Assembly: GCA_001599595.1 (NCBI GenBank)
Contig: BCHH01000007.1
Location: 814,976 to 878,975 of the forward strand
Direction: 5' to 3'
Length of the DNA stretch: 64,000 nt
Source: Beverwykella pulmonaria
Taxonomy: Eukaryota; Ascomycota; Dothideomycetes; Pleosporales; Melanommataceae
Below the pieces are notes generated by a model that saw only the letters and a program-made list of their open reading frames with translations, was not told the DNA's origin and did not search any database. Made by a program: the position numbers and the translations under genes. Positions 1 to 13,099 of this stretch are shown here, piece after piece (the stretch's first letter is position 1; every line of letters starts with the position of its first letter).

Positions 1-21
1 TGCGGCGGTTGACTAAGGAGC

Positions 22-23
<2 letters not shown>

Positions 24-55
<32 letters not shown>
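24..55. repeat. GA dinucleotide microsatellite
   Basis: An uninterrupted run of about 16 GA units lies near the left edge. It is simple sequence with no gene nearby. Confidence 0.95.
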
Positions 56-58
<3 letters not shown>

Positions 59-3000
59 AGCGTGGGTAGGATGCCCGGTGTTTGAGAGCTAAAGCTGTCC
101 ATTTCGTTTGGTCATCGGCGAGCGCTCCATCGCTATGTAGGATCTGCTATCAACGTTGCTGAGTGAACGTATCAATTGGTGTTAGTCTTGGAGACGACTT
201 TCTTGCTGTGCGTATCCAAAGTAGTACACCCGTCTTGAACTATAGTCCATTGTGTCCCCAGTGAAGATCGTCGTGCAACTGAAGCCATTTTAAAGCAGTC
301 AGGGAAGAGAAACAAGGTCTAAGAGAAACAATTGAAAGAAGATAGGAGTCAAGGAAAAGTAGTAGAGAATGTCTGAAAGGAGAGAGCTATTTACTAGCCC
401 ATAAATGGAATGAGAGAAAGCCTCTACAAAATGCAAAAATAGAACAACATTCCTACCTTCATACCTGGATATGGTCGTGAAAGTACGCCTCCGTATCCAG
501 TACGCGAGTCCAAAATTCTGAGTCGACGTCAAAGGTAACCATCAGGCTATTGTTGTCTTCGAATTCCTTACTCCTCCTTACTTTTCTTCCAACACCCAAG
601 ACTAGGTCAATATGCAGGGGCTCGTGTATGATATCCCCCATAAACCTAGTCGGAGAAATATGCTGGTCACTGAATCGTCAGCCCCAACCCTAACGCAGTG
701 AAAGCTCGCCAGGAGTGCATGCAGTACGGGAAAATGGAACATAGCGGCGAGGAGACCAGAACAAAGCCGAGGACCTCTTAGCTGGAAGCCACATGTTGGA
801 GGTAGATGAAATTCAAGCAGCCACACAGAATGGTCACTCATATGGCGTGACTTCCTTGGAGCGAAAAGATCTTGGTCAACTTCACATAAAGCTCGGTCTG
901 CTTCTAGTATTTTTTTCCCGGATGACAGTGTCTATGCAGAAATGCAAACAAGGAGAATTTGCGCGCAATCATGCGCGCCTTTAGATTTACCGCGATACTC
1001 CGTCCCGGCGCATCAATTCACTGTATTCGAATTAGTAGGAAAATCGTGTAGGAGTTAGGAGGTTTTATACGGAAGACGGCATAGGGAGGCTCTGGGCATG
1101 GCCGAATTTTCTTGTGACGCGGTGCAAGGTCATGACGACGGTACAGACCAGGTCAGATGATGTGGATTTCGAAGCGTTAGAGTTGAATTGCCCTCCTCCG
1201 GCATATTGCCTCAATCGATCCTTAAACCCGTGAGGCAGTGAACTTTCGCTCAATTCATCCCTGAAAATCCAATTGGCAAGACGCACAGGCAAAAGGTTGG
1301 CCTTGTTTCAGAATGAATTGACGGAATTTCCCATGAAACAGGTTCCGCGGAGCATCGCTGGTGTCCACGACCCCTGCATGACTTTCTGGTTTGGTACTGG
1401 TAAATCCGGGCGATGTTGTGCGGTGGGCCTAGCGCGTGAAAGAAAAGTGTACCGTCGGCTACACTTCGGGATTTACACAGAGGTGATGTGATATGATGAT
1501 TATCACGGGATCCTACGGATAAGCTTAGCGCACCGTTAAGACGTTGAACTTGGCAAGGTCCGGTCTGAACGTTATCTCGACTCGACTTGAGCTGGCGCAT
1601 TGCGCCTTTCCTTGATTCTCTAGCATCAAACACGACTGCATGACCGCGCATATTCCTATCTGCAGCAATTCAGGAGTCTCACGGTGGCCATGCAGTGCGC
1701 ACGCGAGACGAGGCCGACAGCCAGGTTCTGGGCTCTGGGGAATGGAAATTGAATTGCGACTGACTCGCAGGCACAGTGGGGTTGATGCACTCTCGTTTGA
1801 TCCAAGCAGGGAGTGTGTTTGATGGTCCCGCGGCAACCACGAAAACCAGAACCACAGGGGCTCGGCACTTGTATGAACTGCCATGAAACCTGGATAGAGT
1901 AGATTTGTATCGAGCATTTAACCAGGTTGCTCGTCTCGATTCGCGAAAGAAAAAAAAGATATTTTGAGCAGTCGTCAGACTTGGCTATTCGTTATGAAAT
2001 GGGCTGAACAGACTTTACGGGATTGTTTCAAGCTAGCCTAACGTTCAACACCACCACCACGCGGGAATTTGTTCATGCGATTCCGACGCCGTTGGCGAAC
2101 AGACTAATGATTAAAGTGTCCGACCTCAAAATCATGGAATAGCTAGTCAGCCCGTGTCTGCGGCATGATGAGGGATCTTGACCGATGCTTCATGCATAGA
2201 TGAGGCGTAAAAGGCTGGTGGCTTCAAGATGCAGACCAGCACCTGGACTAGAGAATAGGTGGCGGTGCTATAGATGCGTTGGACAAATGTCGGCCAAAGA
2301 GCATCCTGAGGCTCACGGCTTCCATGTTTGAGATTAAAGCAATCTCGCCGTCTACTACTGGGAAGTCCTTGGTGTAGATAAATATCAAAAGAATTGAGGT
2401 CGCATTGAAGCGTTGCAAAGGCATCGGGATCCCCAAAAGGGATATACTCCGCTCGATATTGCAGTCGGGCTGCGTCGTCGTAGAGCGTCAAATCTCGAAC
2501 AGCAGCGAATCATCCTACTAGCCTAGTTCTGCCGCGGAAGGTTGAGACACTCCACACGGAAGAGTGGGAAGCTATCGTCGATTGAGGAGCTTAGTATTAG
2601 CCTCGAGGTGTCAGGAGTTGATATGCAGTACTCAAGATGTGACAGGACGGTTTGTACATGGTCGCTGGCGGTGCCGCAAAAAGCGATGGTGATCCGTCGG
2701 GGGGGTTTCGGCACTATGAGTGCACTTTGGGGCTGCCGAATCATTGGGCTACACGAGGAAAGACAGGGGGTCTGCTTGCACTCCATCCAGGTGGGCGGAG
2801 CCACCAATGTAGATTCTGGGAGGCCTGCCGCCGTGGGATAGGATTCAAGGAGAGAGGTGGATATCTTTCAAGAAGCGATGCTGGGTTCGAAGAATAAGAT
2901 GAAACTTACGTGAGATACTCCTCCAGCCTGCAGAACAAAGCTCCTGACACCGTACAGGCGCATAGGCGGCCGGCTGCAGCAGAGTAGAGGGTGGCAGTGG

Positions 3001-4448
3001 CAAGGAAGTGATTTGGAAAAAGAGGGCAGTGATCTGATGCTGTGAGGTATGGTAGTTTCCTGGGCACGCCGTGCATCAGCGTTGTAGACGGCAGCACTCT
3101 GATATGCCTTCATCTCTGCAAGGCTGGACAGGCTCATCAGAGGCAATAATGGAGAGTGGCACCATGTGTCCGGATGTGCCAGCGCAACGTGATGTCGCGC
3201 GATACTGAGGCCGGGCTCCCTTGTTTGGTAGGCTCAACGAGTTCTTCTGGAAGGAGGGGCCAGTGCTGTATCCGGCGGTGGCGGCTGCTGTTATGACTTG
3301 TTGGGCAAGAGTATTGCCTGCACCACGTTCGGCGCAGTGCAGTAGGTGCAGCAGCGTAGATGAGGTCAATATGGGTGCGGAGTTGGCAGGGCTCGCCATC
3401 CGCGATCCGCGATCCGCGACCCGCGGTGCTATTTGCTGGGTATTGTAGCGGACAGGGCACTCAAGACCTGTCTGCGCAGACACGGCGCATTGTGTGCAGA
3501 GGGCGATGCTGCAGGAGGCACGGAGTGCGAGTTGTTCGAGTGTCGAGCCTGGTCGAGCTACGATGGTGATGAGGTATCTAGGCCGCGCTCCTCTCCACGG
3601 GGCCGCCCACGGTTCGCTCCACCAAACGCTGGGCGACCCAGCTCCCAGCACGGGCTGTCGCGGCGGCCCACCAGCCCTATTCCCCATGCGGTTCACCTCC
3701 GGCCTCCGTGGCTCGCATCCAGTGCACTGGGAATACGCTGGGAAAGAAATCATGACTGGCACGGGCACCCTGGCAGCGACGCACTCACTCCAGCCCGCAA
3801 GCCCTCTGGCTGTCTGCGGCTGTGCGAGGGTTCTGGGCGCCTACGCGTCTCGTCGCCGTGCACAACTGGACAAGTGGCTGCCGCAATTGGCAGCAAAGAA
3901 TAGCCCGATTTCGCTCGCTGCCCGCGTCCCTTCCCAGCCAGCAGCCCACGGGGCCGTGCAGTGCTGCTGCTGCTTAGCGACAACTGTCTGTGCGCGGCGG
4001 CCGTGGTGGTTCGGGAAGCGCATTTCCAGCGCGCTGGGTAGAAAGCAGCTGCTGCCCACCGGACCTGGCCTGCCCTCCGTCCGTACATAACTCTCACCAC
4101 CCTCCCGCCGCCGCAACACGCTCGCCTGACACCGCGACTGCTGTTGGAACTCTCCGGCCATCCACGACATCCTCTTCACGACGAGCATAGCCGAGCTGTG
4201 CCTCTCCCCGTCGTCGTCGAGCCTAATATCAGCTGCCCGTCTGGCCTCGACCGCGCTGTCGGTCGTCCCGAGGTTTCGATTCTGTCTCAGCCAGCACCAA
4301 TCAGTCCAGTCCGCATTCTGCATGTCTGACCAGTGACCTCGCTCGCCCCCCACAAAGCTCTGCGCCCGCCCGTTCGCTCGTGTAGACTCCGTCCATCCAT
4401 TATTCTGTAATACTGCGAGCATTCCGTCTCGCACCCGCCACCGCAAAC
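56..4448. other. Gene-poor stretch and upstream region of the triple-Cys gene
   Basis: No open frame here looks like a known family. Frames of 100-230 codons exist on both strands, mainly in the GC-rich part 3076-4470, but they overlap each other on opposite strands and have biased, low-complexity composition. They look like by-products of GC-rich DNA. The last few hundred bases before 4449 are pyrimidine-rich and probably hold the promoter and 5' leader of the next gene. I cannot exclude a small unrecognised gene. Confidence 0.5.
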
Positions 4449-5654
4449 ATGTCGACTCCGGCTGCACCCACACCAGGACCGTCAGACAACCCGAAGGAGG
4501 TCGACCGCCGCAGAAGCCTGGGAAAATATGTAAAGAGGATGAGCAGCGTCTTCAAGAGGGAGAAGTCGAGCAAGAGCAGTGCTTCGTCCACCCCCGCCGC
4601 CGCACCTTCCACGCCGTCCACGCCTGTGGCCGCGCCCATCATCGAGAAGGAAGAGGAAGCCGCGCCCGCTGCTGCGTAAGCTCCCAATCAGGCAATGCAC
4701 AATGCTCTGCTAACACCGCCCCAGTCCTACCACCACGATCACTCCAGCACCAGCACCTGCCGATGCTTCCACTACCATCACCCAGGAACTCAACCGCAGC
4801 GCTCTCCAGCAGGAGCGAGCCCGTGCCCTATTTGCCAAATATGGACTGACCCTCGAGTCTCATGAGTGGATCTCTACTCCGGCCCACCCCGTCAATGTCC
4901 AGCGAGTCGAGAAGCCAATCCGCATGCGCGTGCACCGCTCCTGCCATCACTGCGGCACCACCTATGGCGCCGACAAGGTCTGCAACAAATGCGAGCACAA
5001 GCGCTGCAAGAAGTGTCCTCGCTATCCCAAGAAGAAGGCCCCGGCCGAAAAGGGCAAAGAGAAGGAACACGGGGAGAAGCCCAAGAAGAAGAAGCTCCTG
5101 ACTGTCACTTCCAAGAGTGGCGAAGAGAGGATCTACCAGCCCGTCAAGCAGCGCATTAGGCGCAGTTGTCACAAGTGCGAGGCCCTATTCATTCCACCCA
5201 CGTCCACCGTCTGCGAGAAGTGCCGCCACGTCCGATGCACAAAGTGCCCGAGGGACCCAGCCAAATTGAGCAAGTGGCCGAATGGCTATCCTGGCGACAT
5301 GGAGGCCGACAGCGAGACCGAGGTGGAACGGGATATAGACCTGGAGCTGGCCAAACGCATATGGAGAAAGCCAAGGACGAGGGTGCGGTGGGAATGCGAA
5401 GAGTGCCAGAGCATGTTCATAGAAGGGTCCCCGCAGTGTCCTGGGTGTGGCCACGAGCGGTGTGAAAAGTGCACTAGAAAACCGTACGTCTCACCCACCT
5501 GGTCACGCATGCCTCTACTAACACGTACATCAGGCTCAAACGAGCAAAAAAGGAACAACAGTTCGATCCGGTAGTCATCAGGGCCGTCGAAGCCAAACTT
5601 CGTGCGCTTGCAGTTGACCATGGACCGCCTTCTCCCACCGCCCATGCTTCCTGA
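4449..5654 (+). CDS. Conserved fungal protein with three regularly spaced Cys/His zinc-ribbon-like units
   Basis: Proposed exons are 4449-4675, 4725-5483 and 5534-5654, giving 368 residues. The ATG sits in a good context (CAAACATGT). Intron 1 is GTAAGC...CCAG and intron 2 is GTACGT...CAG with a CTAAC branch site. Residues 1-90 are Ser/Pro/Ala-rich with a basic stretch and look disordered. Three units start near residues 149, 224 and 300, so the period is 75-76 residues. Each reads C-x2-C-x(9-11)-C-x2-C-x-H-x2-C-x2-C. That is six Cys and one His per unit, 18 Cys in all, consistent with zinc binding. Lys-rich linkers join units 1 and 2, and an acidic linker precedes unit 3. I do not recognise a named family. 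A role in nucleic-acid or protein binding is only an inference. There is no signal peptide or membrane segment. Confidence 0.82.
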
Positions 5655-8600
5655 CACAGGCACGCCGTTTCCTATATCACGATCGAAGACGAAGAGCAAC
5701 GACGGCGTATTTGCCAGTATTGCGAGCACTAAAACATTCACTTCTATAATTTCACTTCATTTACGCCGCTATTACCTCGACTAGCAAGGAACATTGGGGG
5801 CACACGCGGAATTTGGGACGATGGGCGGACGCTTGAGCGATCAATGAAATTGATGAGCGTTGTCGAATGCGGAAGCCAACATTGCGTACCAGTTATCACA
5901 CAAGAATACCATTTGGGCCTGCTTTCCGTATTACGGGGGCAGAGAATTTACCACACCTGTGCATCTCCTTTCTCGTCATTGTGCTTATTTGCAGCTTCAG
6001 GTCTCATTAGCACGGCCCTAACTCTAATTTAACCCCACATTCACTGATGCAGCTAGAGCTACCACCCACCCTCCACCAATCCTCTCGCGCCACCCGATGC
6101 TATGATGACTCACCTTGGTGCTCTGTACCACCAACCTTGCGCAACAACCGACGTTCCCAGCGCCGCGGGCCCTGGAAACCCACACCGGCTCGATTCAAAT
6201 CACGGCACCCCTCGCTTTGTTTGCGCGCTCGCTCACCGCAGTGACATCTCACATGGGTCCTCGCTGTAACATCGGGAAAAAAGCAAGACGGTGCTGGGAC
6301 CCCTCCTGTCGTGCAACCCGCGCTTGCCTTCATCTGCTCTATCGTATGATTCTGTTCTCGCAGCAGTAGGACGGCCTGGCTGGCCGCACGGAAGGCGCTG
6401 CGCTTCGGCGGAGTGGGTGCAACGAGTGTGGAGAGTGGAGAGTGGAAGCGGCGCTTTGCACGACGGGACCAAACACTGCATGCCGTAGTTGCGCCACGAA
6501 GGGTGTCCATTGAAGGCCCGGTGACTGCGAGGCTGTCAGATGTGGATACGCAGGCTAGCGCAACGTCTTGCCAATGGATCAATGACAGAGGAGAGCACAC
6601 GCCAGAAGCACGCCCAAGTTGTCTCTCATCAAGTTTATTGTCACTAGCAGGAGGTTCATCTACGAACCTTTCTCGAAAGGGTCGTTGAGGTTTGGCCTGT
6701 GCGATATGGGGAATGCAGAACTCCATCTAGGCACAGGATTTTCTATCAGTGTCATTCATCCAACCAAACGGCACTTCCTCGCTGCCCCAACCGACGACAT
6801 TCAATGTTGTTTGCATCCCAGTCCTACGTCCCACAAATGCTTCCTGTCAACTGCCATCGTGTCGGTCGCGGTCGGTCTCGTATTCCCAAACATCAGACCT
6901 CCTTCGGCTGACGATCATTGCATCGCCACCCGAGGACCAGAGTTGATCATCGCAACGCATGAATCTCTCCTCCCAAAACACCATCTCACCTCAGCATCTC
7001 CATAAGTGACGATCATGAAATGCAACGAACGAAAATCCCAACAACCGGGTCTGAGTCTCCCGGCGAGCTGAAAAACACGTTTCATGCCTGAAATGCAGAT
7101 ATACGCGCGCGTGGCTTGCAAATCATAGTATTGGAACTATGTGATGCGCTTCGGTGTTCTGGACCCTATCGCTTCCAAAATTCCTTCACCGCTCCTTTTC
7201 AATGCAGCATCGTCAATGCATGGCGAGCCCAACCAACTCTCTCGCCCAACAGTTTGAAAGTCCGGAGTGCAGCGCATGAAAGTTGACTTCCAGGCTTGTG
7301 GATTCTGTTCGTCGAAAGCCTTCCAGCGCCGTGGTTGATGGAATTAGAATTTCCAATTGCCAGGCTCGGTCTTCTTTGCTTTTTCGCCTCTTCCACTTCG
7401 TGGTTCAGTCCATATCGCCTGCACCGTTTTCTAAGCTTGAAAAAGCAAGCGCTGGCATGGTGTGAACAATACTTGTTTTTGAGTCATCATTGACAAAGCT
7501 GGCTAGGATGCCCCTACCAATTCTATATGGCCAGGAATAAATGTCTCGCGGCTTGACACCCGGTTTGCAGACCCATTGTGCTGGGAATTCATGAACTCTT
7601 CTCAACTCTGGTTAGATATCGATGTCGAAGCTTTTGATATGGCCCTTGGTATCGGATAGAGAGCCTAAACTCGGGTTCCATGTCATGTGATTCCTTCGCG
7701 CGCAAGAATGTCAAAGGCCGCGTGGAGTGGTATAGACGAGTACAGGCCATGTATATGTCGTTCAAATTCCCCGACCCGATTCTTACTCCTTCATCAATGC
7801 TTACGAATCCTGCTGTCGATTTCGCAGTTCCGATCCGTCGTTGGTCCTCGCTCGACCGCGCTGATGCGTTCTTCTCCAGCCATCTACACGTCAGTAATAT
7901 ATAGACTTTGAAATGTGTTTATGCTGTATCCATATGTTACCTAAGTTGGCTGGAGCATTTGCATTCTGCTAGTGCGACTTGATACCTTCGAATCACGAAC
8001 GTTAGTAACGTGTCAAAGGGGTCACGCGAGTTTGAACGTTTCACAACGTCGAAGCGAAGTCAAAAGTTCCTTTTGCTTTCGAGCTCGGTTTGAGAGAAGC
8101 CTCCAAACGGAGGGTCTGGGTCCAAGTCCAAAATAGAGAAATCGATAATGTGGCTTGCCTACAAAAAACACAAGCAAAATCGTATGGAGCCGCGATTGGC
8201 CAGCCACCCGACCTTTTCCACAGGGAAAATGGCTAAAGTTAAGCATTCGGAAATTGAGGTGGGATTTAACCAATGAGAGGGCGCTCCTCATTGAGTTTCG
8301 ATAATGTGAGGATCGTGATTGGAGGACACGTAAGCACATTTTTGTCCCCTGTATATGAGTGCTCTATTTGACTCGTGGATTCGATTCCTTCCTACCGAAA
8401 CATCCAAGCTTTGATCGCGATGAGATGGGCTACCCCATGTATCCTAATCCGTCCAACTTCATCTCGGACGTCACATCGTCAGGGTTCTAGCCCGCATCTA
8501 TGGTGTAACCGAAGTCGGACGTTTTCTTCTTTGTCTTCATCTCATTTCCACATTTTTTTTTACTATTTGAACTGCCGATGCCTAGCGTTGCGTTGCGTTG

Positions 8601-9802
8601 TCGATATCGATAATAAAGGCTGATATGATATGATGTGTGATAACACAAGGCTGACAGGGTGGCGGGCAGACGGATACGGGTACAGATGCGGAAGAAGAAG
8701 GGAGGTGATGTGCTGCGGGTATGAGATTTGCATTTCGAGGACGTAGTGAGGCGCCACGATACGGTTCGGTGCAAATTCGTTCGACCTCAAAGCAGTTACT
8801 TAATTGGTTCCAGGCATAATACCGTAGTCGGGCTGCATTCCGCTACGATATTTGGGGACTGGAATATTGGAAGCTGGGATTACAGTTTACGAAAAATTGG
8901 GAGTTGGGAATCGATATCGGCGCAGGTGAGATCCTGTTGAGTGGATCATGGGATACCGATACCGGCCGGTGAACAATCTAAAGGTATTGTGTTTCACCTC
9001 AACCCAGGGTTTCGGCACAGCTATTCCCATATGTACTTCGTTCTAAACTCAACATCCCAACGCCATGCTTACTTGCGTCCCTCACTGTGACAGACAGACT
9101 TGTAGTGAGAGACATGGAGCTCAGCGTATCCCATCACGTCCTTTAATTCTCATCGCCAACAGACCCTTAGAGCAAATATTCAAAGCGGATTGTGCGCCGT
9201 TATTGCGTCTGCTAATGCAAATGCATGCACGCGGAACCTTCCCCTTTCCGCGCTCCGCGGACACCACCAGCAACTGTGGCATTTCCAGACCTCCCTACCA
9301 AGGAAACGAGAAATGGAAAATAATTGTCTCCGTGTTCAGCCCTATGTATCTGCTCAGCACCTCCGACAAAAGTCAAACGACTTTCTAGAAAGCTACCCTC
9401 ATCTACCTTTATCTCTGCCTCTCCAACCGACATGGTTGGATATCGAACTCTAACCATTTTTCAGCTCCTGCTCCCTCCAGTAGCATATACACCCAGTCCA
9501 GATGCGGACGTCGCTTGCACCGGCAAAAAGGCAAGTGCCGACCACCACCACCATATCCGCGTCCTTCGACCTCAGTTTTCAGTTTGGATAAGCGAACGAG
9601 GCGATCTAGATTCAATGATGAGGCTGGGAATCACTGCCCCATCCCATCCTACGGGCAGACCAAACGATGCCGCAACATCGATGCAGTAAGCAAAGTTCAC
9701 GCTCACCGATCCCGGATAAATGTGTGCGGGGGGCGTATATGCAAGGCGTCACGCATACCAACAGCTGGGAAGCGGGAGGCGACGCGATTCATCGGGGCGG
9801 AG
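5655..9802. other. Intergenic stretch without recognisable genes
   Basis: About 4 kb with only short frames. The longest is a 208-codon ATG frame on the minus strand at 6100-6726. It has no domain, signal peptide or splice structure that I can recognise, so I do not call it a gene. No tRNA-like T-arm or other RNA gene was found by eye. Confidence 0.5.
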
Positions 9803-10171
9803 TTGGGCTGACGTTGTTGGGTTGGGTGAGCGATGAGAAGGATTGGGTTTGGTAGTAGTTCGTTGGATGTGGGTGTGTGGTTTGTGGATGCCTATTCGCT
9901 GGTGTGTTTGCAGATCGGCTAGATATGAGGCAATTGTTCGTACTTGTATGGTGCTAGTCCATAGTTGGATCTAATTACAAGTGAAGACACTCGTGTGAAG
10001 TATGTTCGACTAGATCCGCTCTTCGTACCAATAGTGAGTCAATCATCGAATTACCATCGCCAATTTTGAGAGTCTGCTTGGGTAAATGAACGCATCATGT
10101 CTGGATTAGAAAACACCTCTACCAACATCTAAAACTGCAGTCTAAAGATTTATAAATTCGGGTAGTTACCT
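9803..10171 (+). repeat. Dispersed repeat family A, copy 1
   Basis: Shares long, diverged similarity with 11461-11760. Both begin TTGGGCTG followed by CGTTGTTGGGTTGGG, share the block GAGAGTCTGCTTGGGTAAA, and end CGGGTAGTTACC. Differences are mostly transitions plus short indels. No coding capacity is visible. Probably a transposable-element relic. Confidence 0.8.
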
Positions 10172-10382
10172 CGGTACGCATCGCTTAGTTCCTCAGCATA
10201 AGGCTGTTTGGCCACCGCTACCACGTCCCTTATATGAGCAACAGTCTCTAATTAAAATCCTATTGTTGCTACTATTGTTGCTCTCTTTTAGAGCCAATAG
10301 CAAAGCTAGTGTTAACATTTGACGAAAGGTTATATTGCTAGGTTAGTATGTGTTCACTTGTCACGTCACATGACACACTGCG

Positions 10383-10708
10383 TATGTCTTACATTTGAAT
10401 ATCAATTGCATGCGCTCGCCTTTTTTCCTTGACACGGATCTTGCGGGCATGTAAGATGGCGTGTCGCGAGTGTGCAGAGATCTACAACCATTCTCCGACG
10501 TGGGGGAGAGGAGGAAGAGCAGATCCCGGATATGCGGAGGGTGGGCCTGGTTGCGTATGATGATCCTGATATTGCACGTACGGTTATTGTAAATACCTTG
10601 ATTTTTGCGTCGCTGGCTGCGGATCTTTAGCTTGATGATGCCGTGGCATGTCCGTCCAGGGATTTTTGTAAGCTCGCGAGCCCCATCAACAATCATTCCG
10701 TCCGACTA
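10383..10708 (+). repeat. Dispersed repeat family B, copy 1 (interrupted)
   Basis: Positions 10383-10490 and 10661-10708 match 18502-18610 and 18616-18661, including TTGCGGGCATGTA and GATGGCGTGT. About 170 bp separate the two parts here but only a few bases do in the other copy. A third part of the family, around 11385-11460 (GGAGTGGCGATGTCTA), matches 18690-18745. Likely a nested or rearranged element relic. Confidence 0.75.
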
Positions 10709-11460
10709 GCCCTTTCACACTTCCCTGTAATCACCAACCAAAAGAATAGTGCGCTGCATACCCACCATCTTCTTCAGCTATAATTTTCGGTTTACTTTCC
10801 TCTCACTCTCACAATATCAGCCATCAGCTCTTGAACCACTTCCTACGTTAGACGCCGGTAGGCTGTGAACCAAGACCAGGGTTTGCCCTTGCTCCCCTGT
10901 CCCTGGTCCAGGTGCGACAATAATATACTTGAAGCAATAACGGATGATATATTCGAAGAGCGCCTCGCGAGGGACGCCGTCGCTGGGAACCAACCGTTGA
11001 GCGTGGTGAGACATAGTCATTTGGAGTTGGTTGAAGGCAATATTCAGATGTGCAGAATAAAGTTTGAGTGGAGATTGAGCGGAACGAATGAGGTAAATGA
11101 GGGGAAGACACAGAGCCAAGAAAGAAAGTAGCGAGGACCCACGGCTCTTGTGCTCTGAGGCTTGCACCCGGAGTGGATGCCAATGACAAGTCCTTATATG
11201 AAAATAGCTAGTATAGTAGAAGTGTGAACGTATAACTTTCAAACTCTATCTCTTCACCGCGCTCACCAAGCATAGCCATACGCAGCAGACTTACGATCAA
11301 CCGCGGAACACAACAGCATAAGCTCTTGAACACCTAGCTGAACACGGTGATAATTACTTCCATCTCCCATGACGCTATACAATCGTCACCGATGTCACCA
11401 TGCCATCCCCAAGAAGCAAGCAGGAGTGGCGATGTCTATGCTACGCTGTGGTGTAGTATA

Positions 11461-11760
11461 TTGGGCTGGCGTTGTTGGGTTGGGGTTGGTAGGAGTCCGT
11501 TAGATGTGGGTGCCTATTTGCAGGTGTGTTTGTAGGTCAGCTGGATATAAGACAATTGTGCGTACTTAGTCCATAGTTAGATCTGATTACAGGTGAACAC
11601 ACTCGTGTGGAGTATGTTCAACTGGATCCACTCCTCGTTATAGCCATTGCAAATTTGAGAGTCTGCTTGGGTAAACGAACGTATCATATCTAGATTAGAA
11701 AGCACCTCTACCAGTATCCAAAACTGCAGTCTGAAGATCAAAAATCGGGTAGTTACCTTG
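11461..11760 (+). repeat. Dispersed repeat family A, copy 2
   Basis: Second copy of the sequence at 9803-10171 in the same orientation, about 70 bp shorter. It directly follows a fragment of family B at 11385-11460, so the two families may be parts of one decayed element. Confidence 0.8.
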
Positions 11761-12882
11761 TCGCCCAAAACCGTGATTCCTGTGAATTCGTCGATGAACG
11801 CGCCTGAATCGGCCGCAACCGCGTCTTAACGATTGCTATAAGCTTAGGCTGTCATTGGCCATACTAAAGACCTACACTAACCTCTTTTTAAATCTAGAGG
11901 TTGAGCCACCCGCAGACTCAACACGTTCGAGGACTGTTCCTAAGGCTACAAAATTAGCTCTACGCGGGGGTAAAAAGGCCAGAGCAGCGTGTCGTAAGTT
12001 TGTATGATGGTGACGGCAACTTCTCTCTCTCTCGCTGTCTATGAAGCAAGCATATTCGTCCCGACTTATCTTTCACTCTATTTACTGCCAGTACTCCCCT
12101 CACAAGAAGCGTAGAGTACTCCTCTTAAAATAATATCCCTGCGTATCTCCTCTCCTACAATAGGCAATTCTTGCTGTTTTTCTAACACTCCTAGGCTTTG
12201 TCTTGCACCTAAATTTCTGTAGGTTTTATCTTTTAACTTTTTGTGTAGAGTAGTCTTACAAATGCGCAGAAAAAGTCTTACCTCTTCAAGAAGAGTTTTG
12301 TGGTTAATTTTAGGTGTTTTTCTGTGCCTATTGATAGAGCGTACGCACGCCGCAAGGCGCAGTTTTACAAGGGTGCCTAGAGCTAGGGAGATCTCTAGTT
12401 GTGTGGTGGAGGCGCCAGCGGCGTAAAGTGTCAGGTACACATTTAGATGAGACACGAAAAACGTATTAGCTAACTCCCTAGTCGATCAACCTGCCTTAGA
12501 CTTTGCAATAATTTGCAGGTGCTCATTAGGGATTATATAGCGTGTATACTTTGCAATTCTACTAATTTCTCGGAGTGCGCGACCTTGCAGTGGCATTTTG
12601 TAAGTGGGTTGAAAAGTTGGTGTAGTGTTCGCGCATTGACGCAGGATTGCGGCTCAGGTAACAGACTAAGCTTAGGGGTTGTTGTCGGTAACCCCGAGGT
12701 TATTCACGGTCACAGTAGAGGTAATCGACTGGTTGAATGTATTACCACGTAGCAGTGGGCTCCAATACCGTAGTATTAGTGTCCTGCTTGTGTGGTGATG
12801 ATATTCTTGAGGTTCTAAGATACGAGGATCCTTGAGGATCCTTGACTCAGAAACTTGATCATGTGACTGCCGCCAAAGCGGG
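11761..12882. other. AT-rich intergenic stretch, probable element debris
   Basis: No convincing gene. A 125-codon minus-strand frame (12078-12455) has no ATG at its 5' end and no recognisable domain. Short direct duplications such as GAGGATCCTT occur near 12825-12845. Confidence 0.45.
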
Positions 12883-12954
12883 GAAATCACGTGATACCAA
12901 CGCTGTGAGATCACGTGATATCAACGCTGAGAAATCGCGTGATACCAACAGTTG
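12883..12954 (+). repeat. Three tandem 24-bp units carrying CACGTGA/CGCGTGA cores
   Basis: Units are 12883-12906, 12907-12930 and 12931-12954. The first two contain ATCACGTGAT, a palindromic E-box core, and the third has ATCGCGTGAT. The array ends about 145 bp before the ATG of the ankyrin-type gene, so it could be a bHLH-type regulator array in its promoter. The regulatory role is inferred from position and motif only. Confidence 0.75.
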
Positions 12955-13099
12955 TAAACCTCTAACCTATAAGTGTGGTGCTGAAAGCTAGCCTCCTCCA
13001 TAGCAACCAGAATTTGTGTCGTGCAAGTCCGCGCACTAGAACAATTCTCTCTCCACCGACTTGACCACCCCGTGTCCGAGTCTGTGCATTCCTAAAAAT

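Noticed and set aside
3076..4473. Overlapping 150-230-codon frames on both strands
   Set aside because: GC-rich DNA gives long chance frames in several phases; compositions are biased and mutually exclusive.
6100..6726. 208-codon minus-strand frame as a gene
   Set aside because: No recognisable domain, signal peptide or splice context; overlapped by plus-strand frames of similar quality.
12078..12455. Possible transposase N-terminus (helix-turn-helix-like) on the minus strand
   Set aside because: No ATG at the 5' end, no clear motif, and no catalytic region nearby; resemblance too weak.
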